Counted from the first letter of the stretch, positions 45,671 through 56,069 are shown. The stretch is DNA of 64,000 nucleotides from Roseimaritima sediminicola (GCF_009618275.1 NZ_WIAD01000002.1:186001-250000), one strand, 5' to 3'. Made by a program: numbers and translations. The notes: a model not told the origin generated them from the letters alone.

Positions 45671-45841
45671 ATGATGCGTTCGTTGTTTATGGGCTTGCTG
45701 CTGGTTGCCGGCTTGACATTCGTTGGTTGTGAAGACAAGACCGAGACGCTGCTGGATGTGGAAACGTCCGACGGCAACGTGGAGGTCGAACGCAACGTCG
45801 AAACCGGCGAAGTGGATGTTCGAATCGACAGCGATCGCTAG
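45671..45841 (+). CDS. Small predicted lipoprotein
   Basis: A 56-residue protein, MMRSLFMGLLLVAGLTFVGC then EDKTETLLDVETSDGNVEVE. The N-terminus is a type II signal peptide with lipobox TFVGC, so the mature form would be a lipid-anchored acidic peptide of 37 residues with a repeated (D/N)VE(V/T) pattern. It is 39 nt upstream of another small envelope gene on the same strand and may be co-transcribed with it. No known family recognised. Confidence 0.65.
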   Translation: MMRSLFMGLLLVAGLTFVGCEDKTETLLDVETSDGNVEVERNVETGEVDVRIDSDR

Positions 45842-45880
45842 CCGATACTCACGTGCTGCAACGCGTTTAAGGAATCCGTC

Positions 45881-46111
45881 ATGCGTGCCGTTGTGATCAT
45901 TGTTGTCATTCTATTGGTCCTCGTGCTGCTGGGCTGGCTGAAGTTCAGCACCAATGACGGGAACCCAGCTATCCAGCTGGACACTCAGGAGATTCAGGAC
46001 GATACGAACCGGGCCGTCGAAGGCGTCAAGGGAGCGGCCGAAAAGGTGGACGAGCAGATCGACATCGAGGTTCGCCGCAAACCCGAAGCGGACGAGAGTG
46101 CCACAGAGTAG
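45881..46111 (+). CDS. Small single-pass membrane protein
   Basis: A 76-residue protein: membrane helix AVVIIVVILLVLVLLGWLKF (residues 3-22), then an acidic helical tail (EIQDDTNRAVEGVKGAAEKV). AAGGA lies upstream of the ATG. Probably N-in with the tail outside. Partner of the lipoprotein gene just upstream. No function known. Confidence 0.7.
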   Translation: MRAVVIIVVILLVLVLLGWLKFSTNDGNPAIQLDTQEIQDDTNRAVEGVKGAAEKVDEQIDIEVRRKPEADESATE

Positions 46112-46181
46112 GACTGTCGTACGCAGAACGCAGGCGTCGCGGTGCGGGCCGATGTTTCTCGTGCTAGGCACGTCGGCATGA

Positions 46182-46230
46182 ATCTTTCGGTGAAACCCCG
46201 CGACAACACCCTCCCGCGCAGCGGGAGGGT
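46182..46230. repeat. Dispersed palindromic element, copy 2
   Basis: AATCTTTCGGTGAAACCCCG, then GACAACACCCTCCCGC-GCA-GCGGGAGGGT; a perfect 9-bp stem. Homologous to 1324-1375. Confidence 0.65.
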
Positions 46231-46258
46231 AAAGCCGAATGAAATGTTGCGACGTGCT

Positions 46259-46417
46259 TAGTGGCATAGGCTTCCAGCCTGTGAAACCAGTGGTCTCGGC
46301 TGGGACAGCCGAGCTACTATGCCTCGTCTCGGCTGGGACAGCCGAGCTACTATGCCTCGTCTCGGCTGGGACAGCCGAGCTACTATTTTTCAGGGCTTTT
46401 CGGCTGGGACAGCCGAG
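46259..46417. repeat. Reverse AGGCTTCCAGCCT copy followed by four CTCGGCTG palindromes
   Basis: 46259-46286 is one reverse-strand copy of the 27-bp family. CTCGGCTGGGACAGCCGAG then occurs at 46295, 46328 and 46361, exactly 33 bp apart, with a fourth, slightly altered, copy ending at 46417. All are strong hairpins. Two repeat families lie side by side here, as they do at 25419-25613. Confidence 0.9.
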
Positions 46418-46493
46418 CTGCTTTGGGAAAAAAATAGGTGCGTCCCGCCGGTCGGCGGGACGCACCGAATTGCTTCAAAACCGGCCAGCTGGA

Positions 46494-47567
46494 CTAGGAG
46501 CGATCGCGGTTGCGACGATCATCTTCCAGCTTCTTGGCCAGCTGCTTGGTCTGCTCCAGGTGCTTTTTGACAGCACTTAGAGCTTTCTGAGCCACCGGCT
46601 GCAGCTCTTCGGGGCCCGTGCTTTCGATGGCCTGCAGTTCCGCAACGGCCATCGTGTGAGCGACCGCTTGCTGGCTGAGGAAGGCCATATCGAAATCCTG
46701 GCCGTCGTAGTTTTTGAGCATTTCTTTGGTCATCTGCAGCGCGTTGTCGCAAGCCTGCGAAGCGATCTGCTGCAATTCCTGGGGAACCGTTGCCGACGAG
46801 GCATCCAGACGCGGACGTTGCGCCTGGTGCGTTTGCGTGCGGTCGTTCGCAGCAAGCAAAGGATCTTCGCTCGAGCGCAGCGGCGGCGTGGTGGTTCGAG
46901 GCTGCGTCGGCACGCCGGGCTGCCCCGCGATACCGGGCCGCGTCGTCACGCCGGGCTGGGTCGTCACGCCGGGCCGCGTCGTCGTGCCGGGCTGGGTCGT
47001 CGTGCCGGGCTGGGCACTGCTAGTGCGGGAATGGTCGCGGTCACTAGCTCCGTGCGAGGAAAACTGACGCAGCGTCTCATTCAACTGCTGGTGATCGCGA
47101 ACGATCATCTGCGTCAGCTGTTTGAGTTGCTGGTTGTCGGTCTTGTCCATCGCCATCTTCGCCAGCTCGATCTCGGCTTCGTTGCTTTTGATCAGCTTTT
47201 TAACGATCGCTTCTTTGACCGTTAACGCACCGTGTTGGGCGCGATCGCTGGAAACGCGACGAGCTTCATAGGACTCGTTCGCTTCATCCGATGCATCCGC
47301 TTGATCGCGTTGCTCGTCTTGACGGCGTTGCTCGTCTTGACGGCGTTGCTCGTCTTGACGGCGTTGCTCGGCGCCGTCCGCCTGATTTCGATCGTCGCCG
47401 CGTTGGCGGTCCTGATCGTTTTGCGTTCGCGTCGGTTGGCGATCGTCCTGCTGATTCGCCGCCGGTGGCTGCAATGTCGGCGAGCCGGGCTGCTGGGCGG
47501 TCACCGCCGAAGTACCGGCAAAGCTGACTAAAGCCGCCATTGTTGCTAGGAAACCATACTTGGTCAT
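46494..47567 (-). CDS. DUF4142 protein with repeat-rich linkers
   Basis: A 357-residue exported protein. Signal peptide in MTKYGFLATMAALVSFAGTS (cut after VTAQ). A hydrophilic linker contains tandem QRRQDE units, then the first DUF4142 helix pair (IKSNEAEIELAKMAMDKTDN, LTQMIVRDHQQLNETLRQFS), a second linker of PGTTT/PGVTT repeats, then the second half (MTKEMLKNYDGQDFDMAFLS, HTMAVAELQAIESTGPEEL). DUF4142 is a ferritin-like four-helix fold of unknown role, often periplasmic. Start: ATG with AGGAG 8 nt upstream. The long insert within the domain is unusual. Confidence 0.85.
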   Translation of the reverse strand: MTKYGFLATMAALVSFAGTSAVTAQQPGSPTLQPPAANQQDDRQPTRTQNDQDRQRGDDRNQADGAEQRRQDEQRRQDEQRRQDEQRDQADASDEANESYEARRVSSDRAQHGALTVKEAIVKKLIKSNEAEIELAKMAMDKTDNQQLKQLTQMIVRDHQQLNETLRQFSSHGASDRDHSRTSSAQPGTTTQPGTTTRPGVTTQPGVTTRPGIAGQPGVPTQPRTTTPPLRSSEDPLLAANDRTQTHQAQRPRLDASSATVPQELQQIASQACDNALQMTKEMLKNYDGQDFDMAFLSQQAVAHTMAVAELQAIESTGPEELQPVAQKALSAVKKHLEQTKQLAKKLEDDRRNRDRS

Positions 47568-47722
47568 CTCGTGCACTCCTTGGGTCCAATAAAGGTGTTC
47601 GACACAGTGCACCCCACTGCATCTCGTCGGACCCGAAGCTGCATTCGTTGTGCCACAATAGTCGCTCGGATGTCCCAACCCAGACCGGGAGGCAACATGA
47701 CTGGGAGAGTCACACTACGATC

Positions 47723-47745
47723 CACAGGCGGGAAGCCTATGCCAC
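47723..47745. repeat. Single diverged copy of the 27-bp family
   Basis: CACAGGCGGGAAGCCTATGC then CAC, ending directly beside the stop codon of the CobW-like gene. One base change breaks the hairpin core. Confidence 0.6.
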
Positions 47746-48873
<1,128 letters not shown>

Positions 48874-48883
48874 AGTCGGTTTC

Positions 48884-49678
48884 CTACAGGCCTTCAAACA
48901 AACGCGAACCGATGCGAACCAGGGTGGCGCCCGCGGCGATCGCCTCCGCAAAATCACCGCTCATCCCCATCGATAATTCCGGCAACAGGATACCGTATTG
49001 TGATTGCCAGGTGTCACGCAGTGAACGAATCTTCTCGAATTGACCACGGCTCTGGTCGCCGCTGGTTCCCAGCCCGGCCATGCCCATCACGCCGCACAGC
49101 CGGAGGGCATCCTGAGCCTGAATCGCTTCGATCACCGCCGGCGCCTGTTCGGGCGGAATCCCCGTTTTCTCCTCGTCGCCCGTCACGTTAACTTCCAACA
49201 GCACGTCCAACGTGCCCCCGGCTCGTGCGGCTTCTTGGCCCACCGTCTCCACCAGTCGCAAACTGTCCAGACTGTGCATCAACGAGAGCAGCGGCACGGT
49301 GCGGCGAGCCTTGTTCCGCTGCAGGTGTCCGATCATGTGCCAGCGCACCGCCTCGATGGGCGACTCGGGTTCCCCTGGCGACTCGGGCCCCGCTGGCGAC
49401 TCGGGCGTAGCCGGCGGCCAGTGCTGTTCGAACCATTGGGCTTTGTCCCACAGGCTTTGCGGCCGGTTCTCGCCCAGATCGGTACAGCCGGCCCAGGCCA
49501 GGGCGGCGGCCGTGACCGCATCGACATACTTGGTGACGCCGACGATGCGTACCTGTTCGGGTTGCCGGCCGGCGGCGACGGCGGCGCCGGCGACCTCGTC
49601 TCGGACGCGGCGCCAGTTCTCGGCAACCACCTGACGAGTGCGTGAGGGCACCAGGTGCTGGTGTTCCAGTTCGGACAT
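48884..49678 (-). CDS. YggS/PLPBP pyridoxal-phosphate homeostasis protein
   Basis: A 264-residue type III-fold PLP-binding protein that buffers free PLP. The PLP lysine is Lys50 in IVGVTKYV; DLGENRPQSL, WHMIGHLQRNKAR, VNVTGDEEKTG, GVMGMAGLG and the phosphate-binding SMGMSGDFAEAIAAGATLVR complete the family pattern. An insert of PESPAG/PESPGE repeats precedes WHMIGHL and is not found in most homologues. Start: ATG at 49678 (MSELEHQH). It lies between a DUF58 gene and a CobW-like gene, with spacings of 41 and 10 nt. Confidence 0.92.
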   Translation of the reverse strand: MSELEHQHLVPSRTRQVVAENWRRVRDEVAGAAVAAGRQPEQVRIVGVTKYVDAVTAAALAWAGCTDLGENRPQSLWDKAQWFEQHWPPATPESPAGPESPGEPESPIEAVRWHMIGHLQRNKARRTVPLLSLMHSLDSLRLVETVGQEAARAGGTLDVLLEVNVTGDEEKTGIPPEQAPAVIEAIQAQDALRLCGVMGMAGLGTSGDQSRGQFEKIRSLRDTWQSQYGILLPELSMGMSGDFAEAIAAGATLVRIGSRLFEGL

Positions 49679-49719
49679 AGCGATTTCGAAAAAGGAATAA
49701 AATGAAGGAGGCGGCTGAT

Positions 49720-50583
49720 TCAGATCGACGCCTGCATCATCTTCAACAGTACCGCATCGAAGGGCACATCGGAACAGGCTCGCGTGTGGCTCAGCCCATA
49801 GGTGCGACAATACTGCTGGACGTCGGCGTTGAAGGCGGCAAAGCGGCGGCGGTAGGCTTCGCGTTTGCTTTCGGTGATCGTGACCAGTCGTTGGGCTCCG
49901 GTTTCCACGTCTTCCAGCTGGACGTCGCCCAGCAGTCCCGGGTCGGCTTCCTGAGCACTGTGGACCTGAAGCACCGAAGGATCGAAACGCTGGTGACGAA
50001 GTCGATCGATGCCGCTGCGAAAGCCGTCCTGATCGAACAAGTCGCTGAGGATCAGGACGATGCCGCGCCGCGGAGCCTGTCGTCCGAACTGGCTGGCCAC
50101 GGCCGCCAAGTCGGTCGAGCGTCCGCTGGTTTTCAAATTCTCCAGAAACCGCAGCAGTCCCAGCACGTTGTCCTTGCCCCGCATGATCGGCAGCGTGTCG
50201 ACGATCTCGTCCGCGTAAGCCACGATACTGACGCGGTCCAAGTCCGCCAGCGCGATGTAGGCCAGGGCCGCCGCCAATTGCCGGGCAAACAGAAATTTAT
50301 TTGGCTCGCCCGTATTCATGCTCTCGCTGACATCCAACAGCAAGTACACGTACAGATCCTGCTCCTCTTGGAACCGCTTCAGCAGCAGATCCCCATGACG
50401 GGCGTAGACATTCCAGTCCAGGTAACGGAGATCGTCGCCGTGGAGGTAGTCGCGGTGATCGGCGAACTCCACGCCCCCGCCCAGCTGTTTGCTCCGCCGC
50501 TGGGCCAGCAGTTGTCCGTTGAACACCCGCTTGGAAAGCAGCGAGAGGTATTCCAGGCGTTTGAGGAACTCGGAGTCGAACAT
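49720..50583 (-). CDS. DUF58 protein, second copy
   Basis: A 287-residue protein with the DUF58 core GGGVEFADHRDYLHGDDLRY then LDWNVYARHGDLLLKRFQEE and a VWA-like region with a fuller MIDAS start (LLLDVSESMNTGE) than the first DUF58 protein in this window. Also ILILSDLFDQDGFRSGI-like segment VLILSDLFD. ATG start at the head of a minus-strand operon with YggS and the CobW-like gene. No MoxR lies beside it; it may share the ATPase at 25636 or one outside the window. Confidence 0.9.
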   Translation of the reverse strand: MFDSEFLKRLEYLSLLSKRVFNGQLLAQRRSKQLGGGVEFADHRDYLHGDDLRYLDWNVYARHGDLLLKRFQEEQDLYVYLLLDVSESMNTGEPNKFLFARQLAAALAYIALADLDRVSIVAYADEIVDTLPIMRGKDNVLGLLRFLENLKTSGRSTDLAAVASQFGRQAPRRGIVLILSDLFDQDGFRSGIDRLRHQRFDPSVLQVHSAQEADPGLLGDVQLEDVETGAQRLVTITESKREAYRRRFAAFNADVQQYCRTYGLSHTRACSDVPFDAVLLKMMQASI

Positions 50584-50723
50584 GGGGCGAGTGGCGAGTG
50601 ATGAGTGGCGAGGGGCGAGGGGCGAGGGTTTCGCGGATGTCGATTGTATCGCAGGTCAGCACGCCGGTCCGCGCAGAGGAGCCGTTTGGGCGAACGCCCC
50701 GGTTGTTGGCGTGCGACGAGAAC

Positions 50724-50923
50724 CGTGGGCTAGCGCCCAATGCCATCTACTTTCACCATCGCTTGCGATTGAAGCGTTAGCGGAGCGGCGCAAGCCGCCC
50801 GGTGTGTGAAGATTCGCACCGCAAAACCGGACGGCTCGCGCCGTTCCGCTACAAAGGAAGTGGCATTGAGCTAGCGCCCTGGCGGCTGATGGAACCGTGG
50901 GCTAGCGCCCTGGCGGCTGATGG
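50724..50923. repeat. GGGCTAGCGCCC-type repeats, 31-bp spacing
   Basis: GCTAGCGCCCTGGCGGCTGA occurs at 50870 and 50901 (31 bp apart), with a related GGGCTAGCGCCCAATGCC at about 50727 and a diverged copy after 50938. These share the core and spacing seen at 341-393. The 373-nt gap 50584-50956 otherwise holds no gene. Confidence 0.75.
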
Positions 50924-50956
50924 GGGTGGGCAACCGCGGGATAGCGCCTGGGCGAT

Positions 50957-53900
50957 TTACGGTTTACCCCAGCCGGCGCCGCCGGGGGTTTCGACGATCA
51001 ACTGGTCGCCGGGTTGGACGTCCAGGGTACAGCAAGCCGACAGGGCTCGCCGCCGGCCATCGGCAGCGTGCAACCAGTTCGCTCCGCTCGCGCCGCTCTC
51101 GCCGCCGGAGAGCGCATACGGGCGGTGCTCGCCGCGACGGCCCGTCAACAACGACAGCGTCAACGGCCGCAGGAACTCCCACTGGCGAATCACGCCGTCG
51201 CCGCCACGATGCTGTCCCGATCCGCCGCTGCCGGTGCGAATGGAAAACCGCCACAGCCGCACCGGATACCGGCTCTCCAAGACCTCCGGATCGGTGATGC
51301 GCGTATTGGTCATGTGCGTGTGGACGGCGTCGGCGCCGGCGCCTTCACCGGTCGCTCCGGAACCGCCGCAGATGGTTTCGTAATAGCCGAAGGACGGGTC
51401 TCCGATCAAAACGTTGTTCATCGTCCCCTGGCTGGCCGAAGCCAATTCCAACGCGCCCAGCAACACGTCGACCACACGCTGGCTGGTTTCCACATTGCCG
51501 GCGACCACGGCGGGACAGCGCCGCGGATCCGCCTCGTGCGGCGGGTTCAACAAGCCCGGTGGCAGGACCAGATCGATCGCCTGCATGAAGCCTTCGTTCA
51601 ATGGCAGCGGTCGATCGATGGCACAGCGGAGCACGTACAGGACGGCCGCGGTGACGATTCCCGGCGTGGCATTGAAACCGTTGGGATGCACGTCGGCCGT
51701 GCCGGTAAAGTCGATCGTCATCGCTTTTTCCTCGGCGGCGTCGCCGGCTTGCTGCGACGTCGCTGCGGCAGGCCGCGGGGGGATCGTGATGGTGACCGCG
51801 ATCGGCGTGCCGTCATCGAGTTGATCCTGAAAGTTCAGGCGGCCGGCGTCGGGGAACCGGGATCGGGCAAAGCGGACGACGGCCTGGCGAGAGATCTCCT
51901 GCAACTGCTGCATGCAGGCTTCCAGCACGGCGGCTCCGCCGAGTTTTTCGGCCAGCGCGACGACATCGCCCGCGCCCCGGTGTCCGGCGGCGCGCTGGGC
52001 CGCGATGTCGGCCAGGTTTTCGCCGATCGCACGCGTCGGGTACGGGGCCTCGGTCAGCCGTCGCCGCAGTTCCGCTTCGCCGTCGACGCCCCGGCGCATC
52101 AGCGCCACATCGCGCAGCCACACGCCTTCTTCGGCCAACGATCCCGCGGCCGGCGGCATGGAACCGGGTGTGACGCCGCCGATCTCGGCGTGGTGAGCGC
52201 GGCTGCCCACGAAGAACGCCGGAGCGGTCGCCTGAGGATCGACGAAAACCGGCGCGATGACGGTCACGTCGGGCAGGTGCGAGCCGCCGGCGAAGGGATC
52301 GTTGGTCACGTAGCAGTCGCCCGGATACATGGTCGGGTAACGTTCGATCAGATGCCGCACGGTATGGCCCATGGCACCCAGATGCACCGGCACGTGAGGG
52401 GCGTTGGCGACCAGCGAGCCGTCACCGCGAAACACCGCGCAGCTGTAATCGCGTCGTTCCTTGACATTGACGCTCTCCGCCGTTCGCCGCAGGACCTCGC
52501 CCATCGATTCGGCGATCCCCTGCAGCCGCCGGCCCACGATTTCAACCAGCACCGGATCGACTTCCGGGGCGGCACCCTGTTCATCGCTCACCAGCGGCGC
52601 GTCCGACGGCTGGGGTGCGGTACGCTGGGCCAACAGCGAGTGATCCGCTTGCATGGTGGCCGACCAACCGGGATGAACGACCAGGGTGCTGGTATCGGAC
52701 ACGATCAATGCCGGGCCGGCGATGTGTGCGCCGGGCCGCAGCCGCTGGCGATCCAGTCGCGCCGCGCGAATCCAGCGTCCTTCGTAGAACAGCTCGCCGT
52801 GGCTCTGCGGTTCGGGCTGGTAAGTCGTTTCGACGGCAGACACCGCCGGCGGTCCGGGCGTCACCAGACGATGCTCCAGCCGCAGACTGACCCATTCCAG
52901 CGCATGCTGCGGCCGCTCGTACCCAAAGCGATCGCGATGCTCAGAAGCAAACCGCTGCGGCAAGCTGGTTCGTGGTTCCAGCGGCAGTTCCAGGGACGCT
53001 TCGGTGCCCTGGTAGCGCATCTCGACCGTCCACCGCCGCTGGCCGGACTCGTCCGCCGCATCCCGTTTCAACAGTTCGCTGGTCTGCCGCTGGAGGTCGG
53101 CTTGCCAGCGGGCCAGCTGTTCCTCGCGGACGTCGTCGAGCGGTTGGTAGACCCCGACCGCTCGAGACACACCCTGATCGGCCATGCCCATGCCCAGAGC
53201 GCTCAGCAAACTGGCGTCGGGGTGGTCGAATACGCGTTGCATGTCCAGCGCCGAGGCGACGGCCGTCAGGTGTTGTCCGGCCGCGCCGCCAAAGCCGACC
53301 AGGGTCAACGGCCGGGCGTCGACGCCTTCGGCCGTGGTGATGGTGCGTACCGCTTCGGCCATGTGGCCGACGGCGATCTTCCAAAACCCTTCGGCCAGCA
53401 ACAGGTATTGGGGGCCGTCGCCGGGCAGGGGGCCCGATCCGGATTCCGGACGAGGCAGGCGGTCGACGATTTCCTGCAAGCGGGCAACGGCCGCGTCGCG
53501 GTCGAGCGGAAAGGGAAAACGTTCGGGAGCGATCCGGCCGAGGACCAGGTTCAGATCCGTCACGGTCAACGGTCCGCCGCGGCCGTAGCATGCCGGACCG
53601 GGGTCCGCGCCGGCGCTGTCCGGCCCGACCAACAACCGGCCACCCTCGGCGCGGCAGATCGAACCGCCGCCGGCGGCCACGGTTTCGATGGCCATCATCG
53701 GCGTCAGCATTCGTACGCCGGCTTTGCGCGATTCGAATTGCCGCCGCAGCCGACCGTCGTACAGGCTGACATCCGTACTGGTACCGCCCATGTCCAGCCC
53801 GATCACGCCGTCGCGTAGGCGGTGCTGGTGCGCCAGGGACTGGAGGGCCACGACGCCGCCGGCCGGTCCGGACAGGACGCTGTCGGCACCGCGAAAATGC

Positions 53901-54901
53901 TCGCTGGCGACCAGCGCTCCGCCGCTGGTCATCCACGACAACTCGGCTGTGGCAGGGCCGCCCAGCTGCTGCCAAACGTCCTGCACATAATGCTGCAGGA
54001 TCGGGCTGAGGTAGGCGTCCAGGGTGGTGGTTTCGGTGCGAGCCACCAGTTTTACCAGCGGCGCTACGCGGCTGGACAAATAAATATCTCGAAAACCAAC
54101 CTGCCGGGCCAGCCGCTCGAGTGCCACCTCGTGGACGTCATTCTTGTAGGCGTGCAACAGACTGATCGCCAGCGTACGAGCGCCGCGCCGGTAAGCGGAC
54201 TGGAGCACCGCCGCGGCGGCCGCTTCGTCGATTCTTTCCAGCACGTTGCCTTCCGCATCGAGGCGTTCATCGATCTCCAATACGTCGCGAGTCAGCGGCG
54301 GCGGCTTCTGAATGCACAGCTGAAATAATTCCGGCCGATCCTGCTCGCCGATCAGCAATTGGTCGCCGAAGCCGCGAGTGGTCAGCAGCGTGACGGCCGC
54401 GCCCTGACGGGTCAGCAGGGCATTGGTGCCGCGTGTGGTTCCCAGCCGAGCCTCCAGTGGCGGCAGCGGTCGATCCAGCGGAAGGCCCAGCAGCTTGCGG
54501 ACGGCCAGGGCAGGGGAGTGTAACGTCGAAATCAGCTCATAGGGCGAACCGGGCGGCGGGGTGTCCAAGCGGCGATCCAGCACCAAGCGGCCCGTCTGGG
54601 CATCGAAATCGCTCACCGTGGCCTCGGCGTGAACCGTACCGTCATCGCCGAGCAGCCGTAGGGTAAAGCCCACCCAGAACCGTTCCGGATCGCTCTGGCG
54701 TCGCGGGTCGATGAACCCCGTGCGGCCGTCCACCGCGAACCCTTCGGCGACTTGTCCCTTGGTCACGCCACTGCTGAGCACCTTGGTCGAACGTCGTCCG
54801 CGGGCGTCGCTGACAAAGCAATCGGTAAACGTGCCGCCCACGTCCGCCCAGACGCGGACCCGCGCCGAAGAGGGAGTGGAAGCAGGGTTAGTGGAAGTCA
54901 T
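50957..54901 (-). CDS. Fused hydantoinase/5-oxoprolinase (HyuA-HyuB)
   Basis: A 1314-residue ATP-dependent cyclic-amide hydrolase, close to the usual 5-oxoprolinase length (about 1280). The N-terminal half (HyuA, actin-like ATPase) shows VWADVGGTFTDCFVSD, TTRGTNALLTRQGA, GGVVALQSLAHQ, GLDMGGTSTDVSLYDG and LVGFGGAAGQHLTAVA. The C-terminal half (HyuB) shows SVNVKERRDYSCAVF, PVHLGAMGHTVRHLIERYP, NDPFAGGSHLPDVTV, RAHHAEIGGVTPGSMPP and NVETSQRVVDVLLGALELAS. It would open 5-oxoproline to glutamate or act on a hydantoin; sequence does not decide. Single gene with repeat-filled flanks. Confidence 0.92.
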   Translation of the reverse strand: MTSTNPASTPSSARVRVWADVGGTFTDCFVSDARGRRSTKVLSSGVTKGQVAEGFAVDGRTGFIDPRRQSDPERFWVGFTLRLLGDDGTVHAEATVSDFDAQTGRLVLDRRLDTPPPGSPYELISTLHSPALAVRKLLGLPLDRPLPPLEARLGTTRGTNALLTRQGAAVTLLTTRGFGDQLLIGEQDRPELFQLCIQKPPPLTRDVLEIDERLDAEGNVLERIDEAAAAAVLQSAYRRGARTLAISLLHAYKNDVHEVALERLARQVGFRDIYLSSRVAPLVKLVARTETTTLDAYLSPILQHYVQDVWQQLGGPATAELSWMTSGGALVASEHFRGADSVLSGPAGGVVALQSLAHQHRLRDGVIGLDMGGTSTDVSLYDGRLRRQFESRKAGVRMLTPMMAIETVAAGGGSICRAEGGRLLVGPDSAGADPGPACYGRGGPLTVTDLNLVLGRIAPERFPFPLDRDAAVARLQEIVDRLPRPESGSGPLPGDGPQYLLLAEGFWKIAVGHMAEAVRTITTAEGVDARPLTLVGFGGAAGQHLTAVASALDMQRVFDHPDASLLSALGMGMADQGVSRAVGVYQPLDDVREEQLARWQADLQRQTSELLKRDAADESGQRRWTVEMRYQGTEASLELPLEPRTSLPQRFASEHRDRFGYERPQHALEWVSLRLEHRLVTPGPPAVSAVETTYQPEPQSHGELFYEGRWIRAARLDRQRLRPGAHIAGPALIVSDTSTLVVHPGWSATMQADHSLLAQRTAPQPSDAPLVSDEQGAAPEVDPVLVEIVGRRLQGIAESMGEVLRRTAESVNVKERRDYSCAVFRGDGSLVANAPHVPVHLGAMGHTVRHLIERYPTMYPGDCYVTNDPFAGGSHLPDVTVIAPVFVDPQATAPAFFVGSRAHHAEIGGVTPGSMPPAAGSLAEEGVWLRDVALMRRGVDGEAELRRRLTEAPYPTRAIGENLADIAAQRAAGHRGAGDVVALAEKLGGAAVLEACMQQLQEISRQAVVRFARSRFPDAGRLNFQDQLDDGTPIAVTITIPPRPAAATSQQAGDAAEEKAMTIDFTGTADVHPNGFNATPGIVTAAVLYVLRCAIDRPLPLNEGFMQAIDLVLPPGLLNPPHEADPRRCPAVVAGNVETSQRVVDVLLGALELASASQGTMNNVLIGDPSFGYYETICGGSGATGEGAGADAVHTHMTNTRITDPEVLESRYPVRLWRFSIRTGSGGSGQHRGGDGVIRQWEFLRPLTLSLLTGRRGEHRPYALSGGESGASGANWLHAADGRRRALSACCTLDVQPGDQLIVETPGGAGWGKP

Positions 54902-54913
54902 GAGGGGGGGTGT

Positions 54914-54962
54914 CGGTTGTCGGTTGTTGGTTGTTGGTTGTTAGTTGTTAGTTGTTAGTTGT
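54914..54962. repeat. Short GTTGTTG/GTTGTTA tandem repeat
   Basis: About seven units of a 7-bp GGTTGTT or AGTTGTT motif just upstream of the 5-oxoprolinase start. Slippage-prone, and near enough to that promoter to affect spacing. Confidence 0.85.
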
Positions 54963-55051
54963 AAGTGGCGAGTTCTTCGTACTCGTGCTCGATCTGAGAT
55001 TTGAGATTTGCTGACTCCGGCGGTATCTATGTAGGGACCAAATCGTTTTCT

Positions 55052-55287
55052 CCCCTCTCCCCCGAATCCTGGGGAGCCTAAGCGAGTCAGGATTCGGGGG
55101 AGAGGGGTTGGGGGTGAGCGGGGACCAGCAGAGCAGCAACGCCAGTGGCGTGTATCGTGGCGGGACGCGGCGTAGAAACCGTACGCAAACAGTCATTCCG
55201 TTGCACCCGAGCTCGCCCCCTCACCCCCGACCCCTCTCCCACCACTGCTTCACTCGCTGACGCTCGCGGCGCCGCGGGGGAGAGGGG
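55052..55287. repeat. Large inverted repeats in a gene-free gap
   Basis: A perfect 20-bp stem at 55052-55071 / 55088-55107 (CCCCTCTCCCCCGAATCCTG and its complement) with a 16-nt loop. A related, looser pair lies at about 55231-55240 / 55276-55287 (CCCCTCTCCC / GGGGGAGAGGGG). The whole gap 54902-55467 (566 nt) shows no gene. Confidence 0.85.
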
Positions 55288-55467
55288 AGAGAATGTTGCA
55301 TTCTATCGCTCCGCGCCATACATAGATTCCGTTAGAGTCAGCAGATTTGAAATGTTCATTTTGCAATTTGCAATTTGCAATCTCAGCTCTCCTGACCCGC
55401 ATCATTCCGCCAAACTCGCAACTCTGACGAGTTCGGCTACGGCGAGTTCGGCTACGAGCGTTCCAGT

Positions 55468-56043
55468 TTAGCGCCGGCAGCGATAGACGAACGCTGGCGG
55501 CAGATTGCGCCAGACGGTGGCGCTGCGGTGCACGTCGCTGAAGTACTCGTCCAGTTTGCGGCGGAAACGCCACGCGGCCGGCAGCGCCATGCCCTGCCAG
55601 TAAGCAAAACTGACGAATTGCCCGCCGGGCCGGAGCACGTCCATCAGGGCCGAAAGGCAGCGGTCCTGTAGCGGTTCTGGAAACGAAGCCCAGGGCAGCC
55701 CGCAGAGGACCGCGTCGACCTGTTCGATCTGCTGCTGCCGACACAGCTCGGCGACGTTCTCCACGCTGTCCTCGAAGACCTTGGCCTGAGGGCAGCAGTC
55801 GCGGACCACGGCGGCCAGCTCCGGCGAGCGTTCGATCGCAAAGAATTTTGCCTCGGGCGGCAAGCAGTGCAGGATCGAGCGGGTAAAGACTCCGGTGCCA
55901 GGACCGTATTCCACTACCGCCTGCACCTTGGGCCACTCGATCCAGTGCACCATTTCGGCGGCCAGGTACCGGGAGGACGGCACGATCGCGCCGACCTGCC
56001 CGGGGTGAGATAAAAACGTCTTGATAAACGTGGCAGCACTCAA
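55468..56043 (-). CDS. SAM-dependent methyltransferase, phospholipid N-methyltransferase-like
   Basis: A 191-residue class I methyltransferase. FIKTFLSHPGQVGAIVPSSR at the N-terminus and motif I VVEYGPGTGVFTRSIL match the PmtA-like/rRNA-dimethylase-related group; FFAIERSPELAAVV (motif II), GLPWASFPEPLQD (motif IV region) and VLRPGGQFVSFAYWQG follow. PmtA proteins methylate phosphatidylethanolamine at the membrane; that substrate is a guess here. Start: TTG (MSAATFIKT) with AGGGGG upstream. It lies 26 nt after the PpiD-like stop and on the same strand, so the two may be co-transcribed. Confidence 0.8.
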   Translation of the reverse strand: MSAATFIKTFLSHPGQVGAIVPSSRYLAAEMVHWIEWPKVQAVVEYGPGTGVFTRSILHCLPPEAKFFAIERSPELAAVVRDCCPQAKVFEDSVENVAELCRQQQIEQVDAVLCGLPWASFPEPLQDRCLSALMDVLRPGGQFVSFAYWQGMALPAAWRFRRKLDEYFSDVHRSATVWRNLPPAFVYRCRR

Positions 56044-56069
56044 GGGAGTTCCCCCTCACAGAACGAGGG

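Noticed and set aside
51014-53818. Open frame of 934 codons on the plus strand
   Set aside because: Antisense of the 5-oxoprolinase gene, Arg/Gln/His-rich with no domain.
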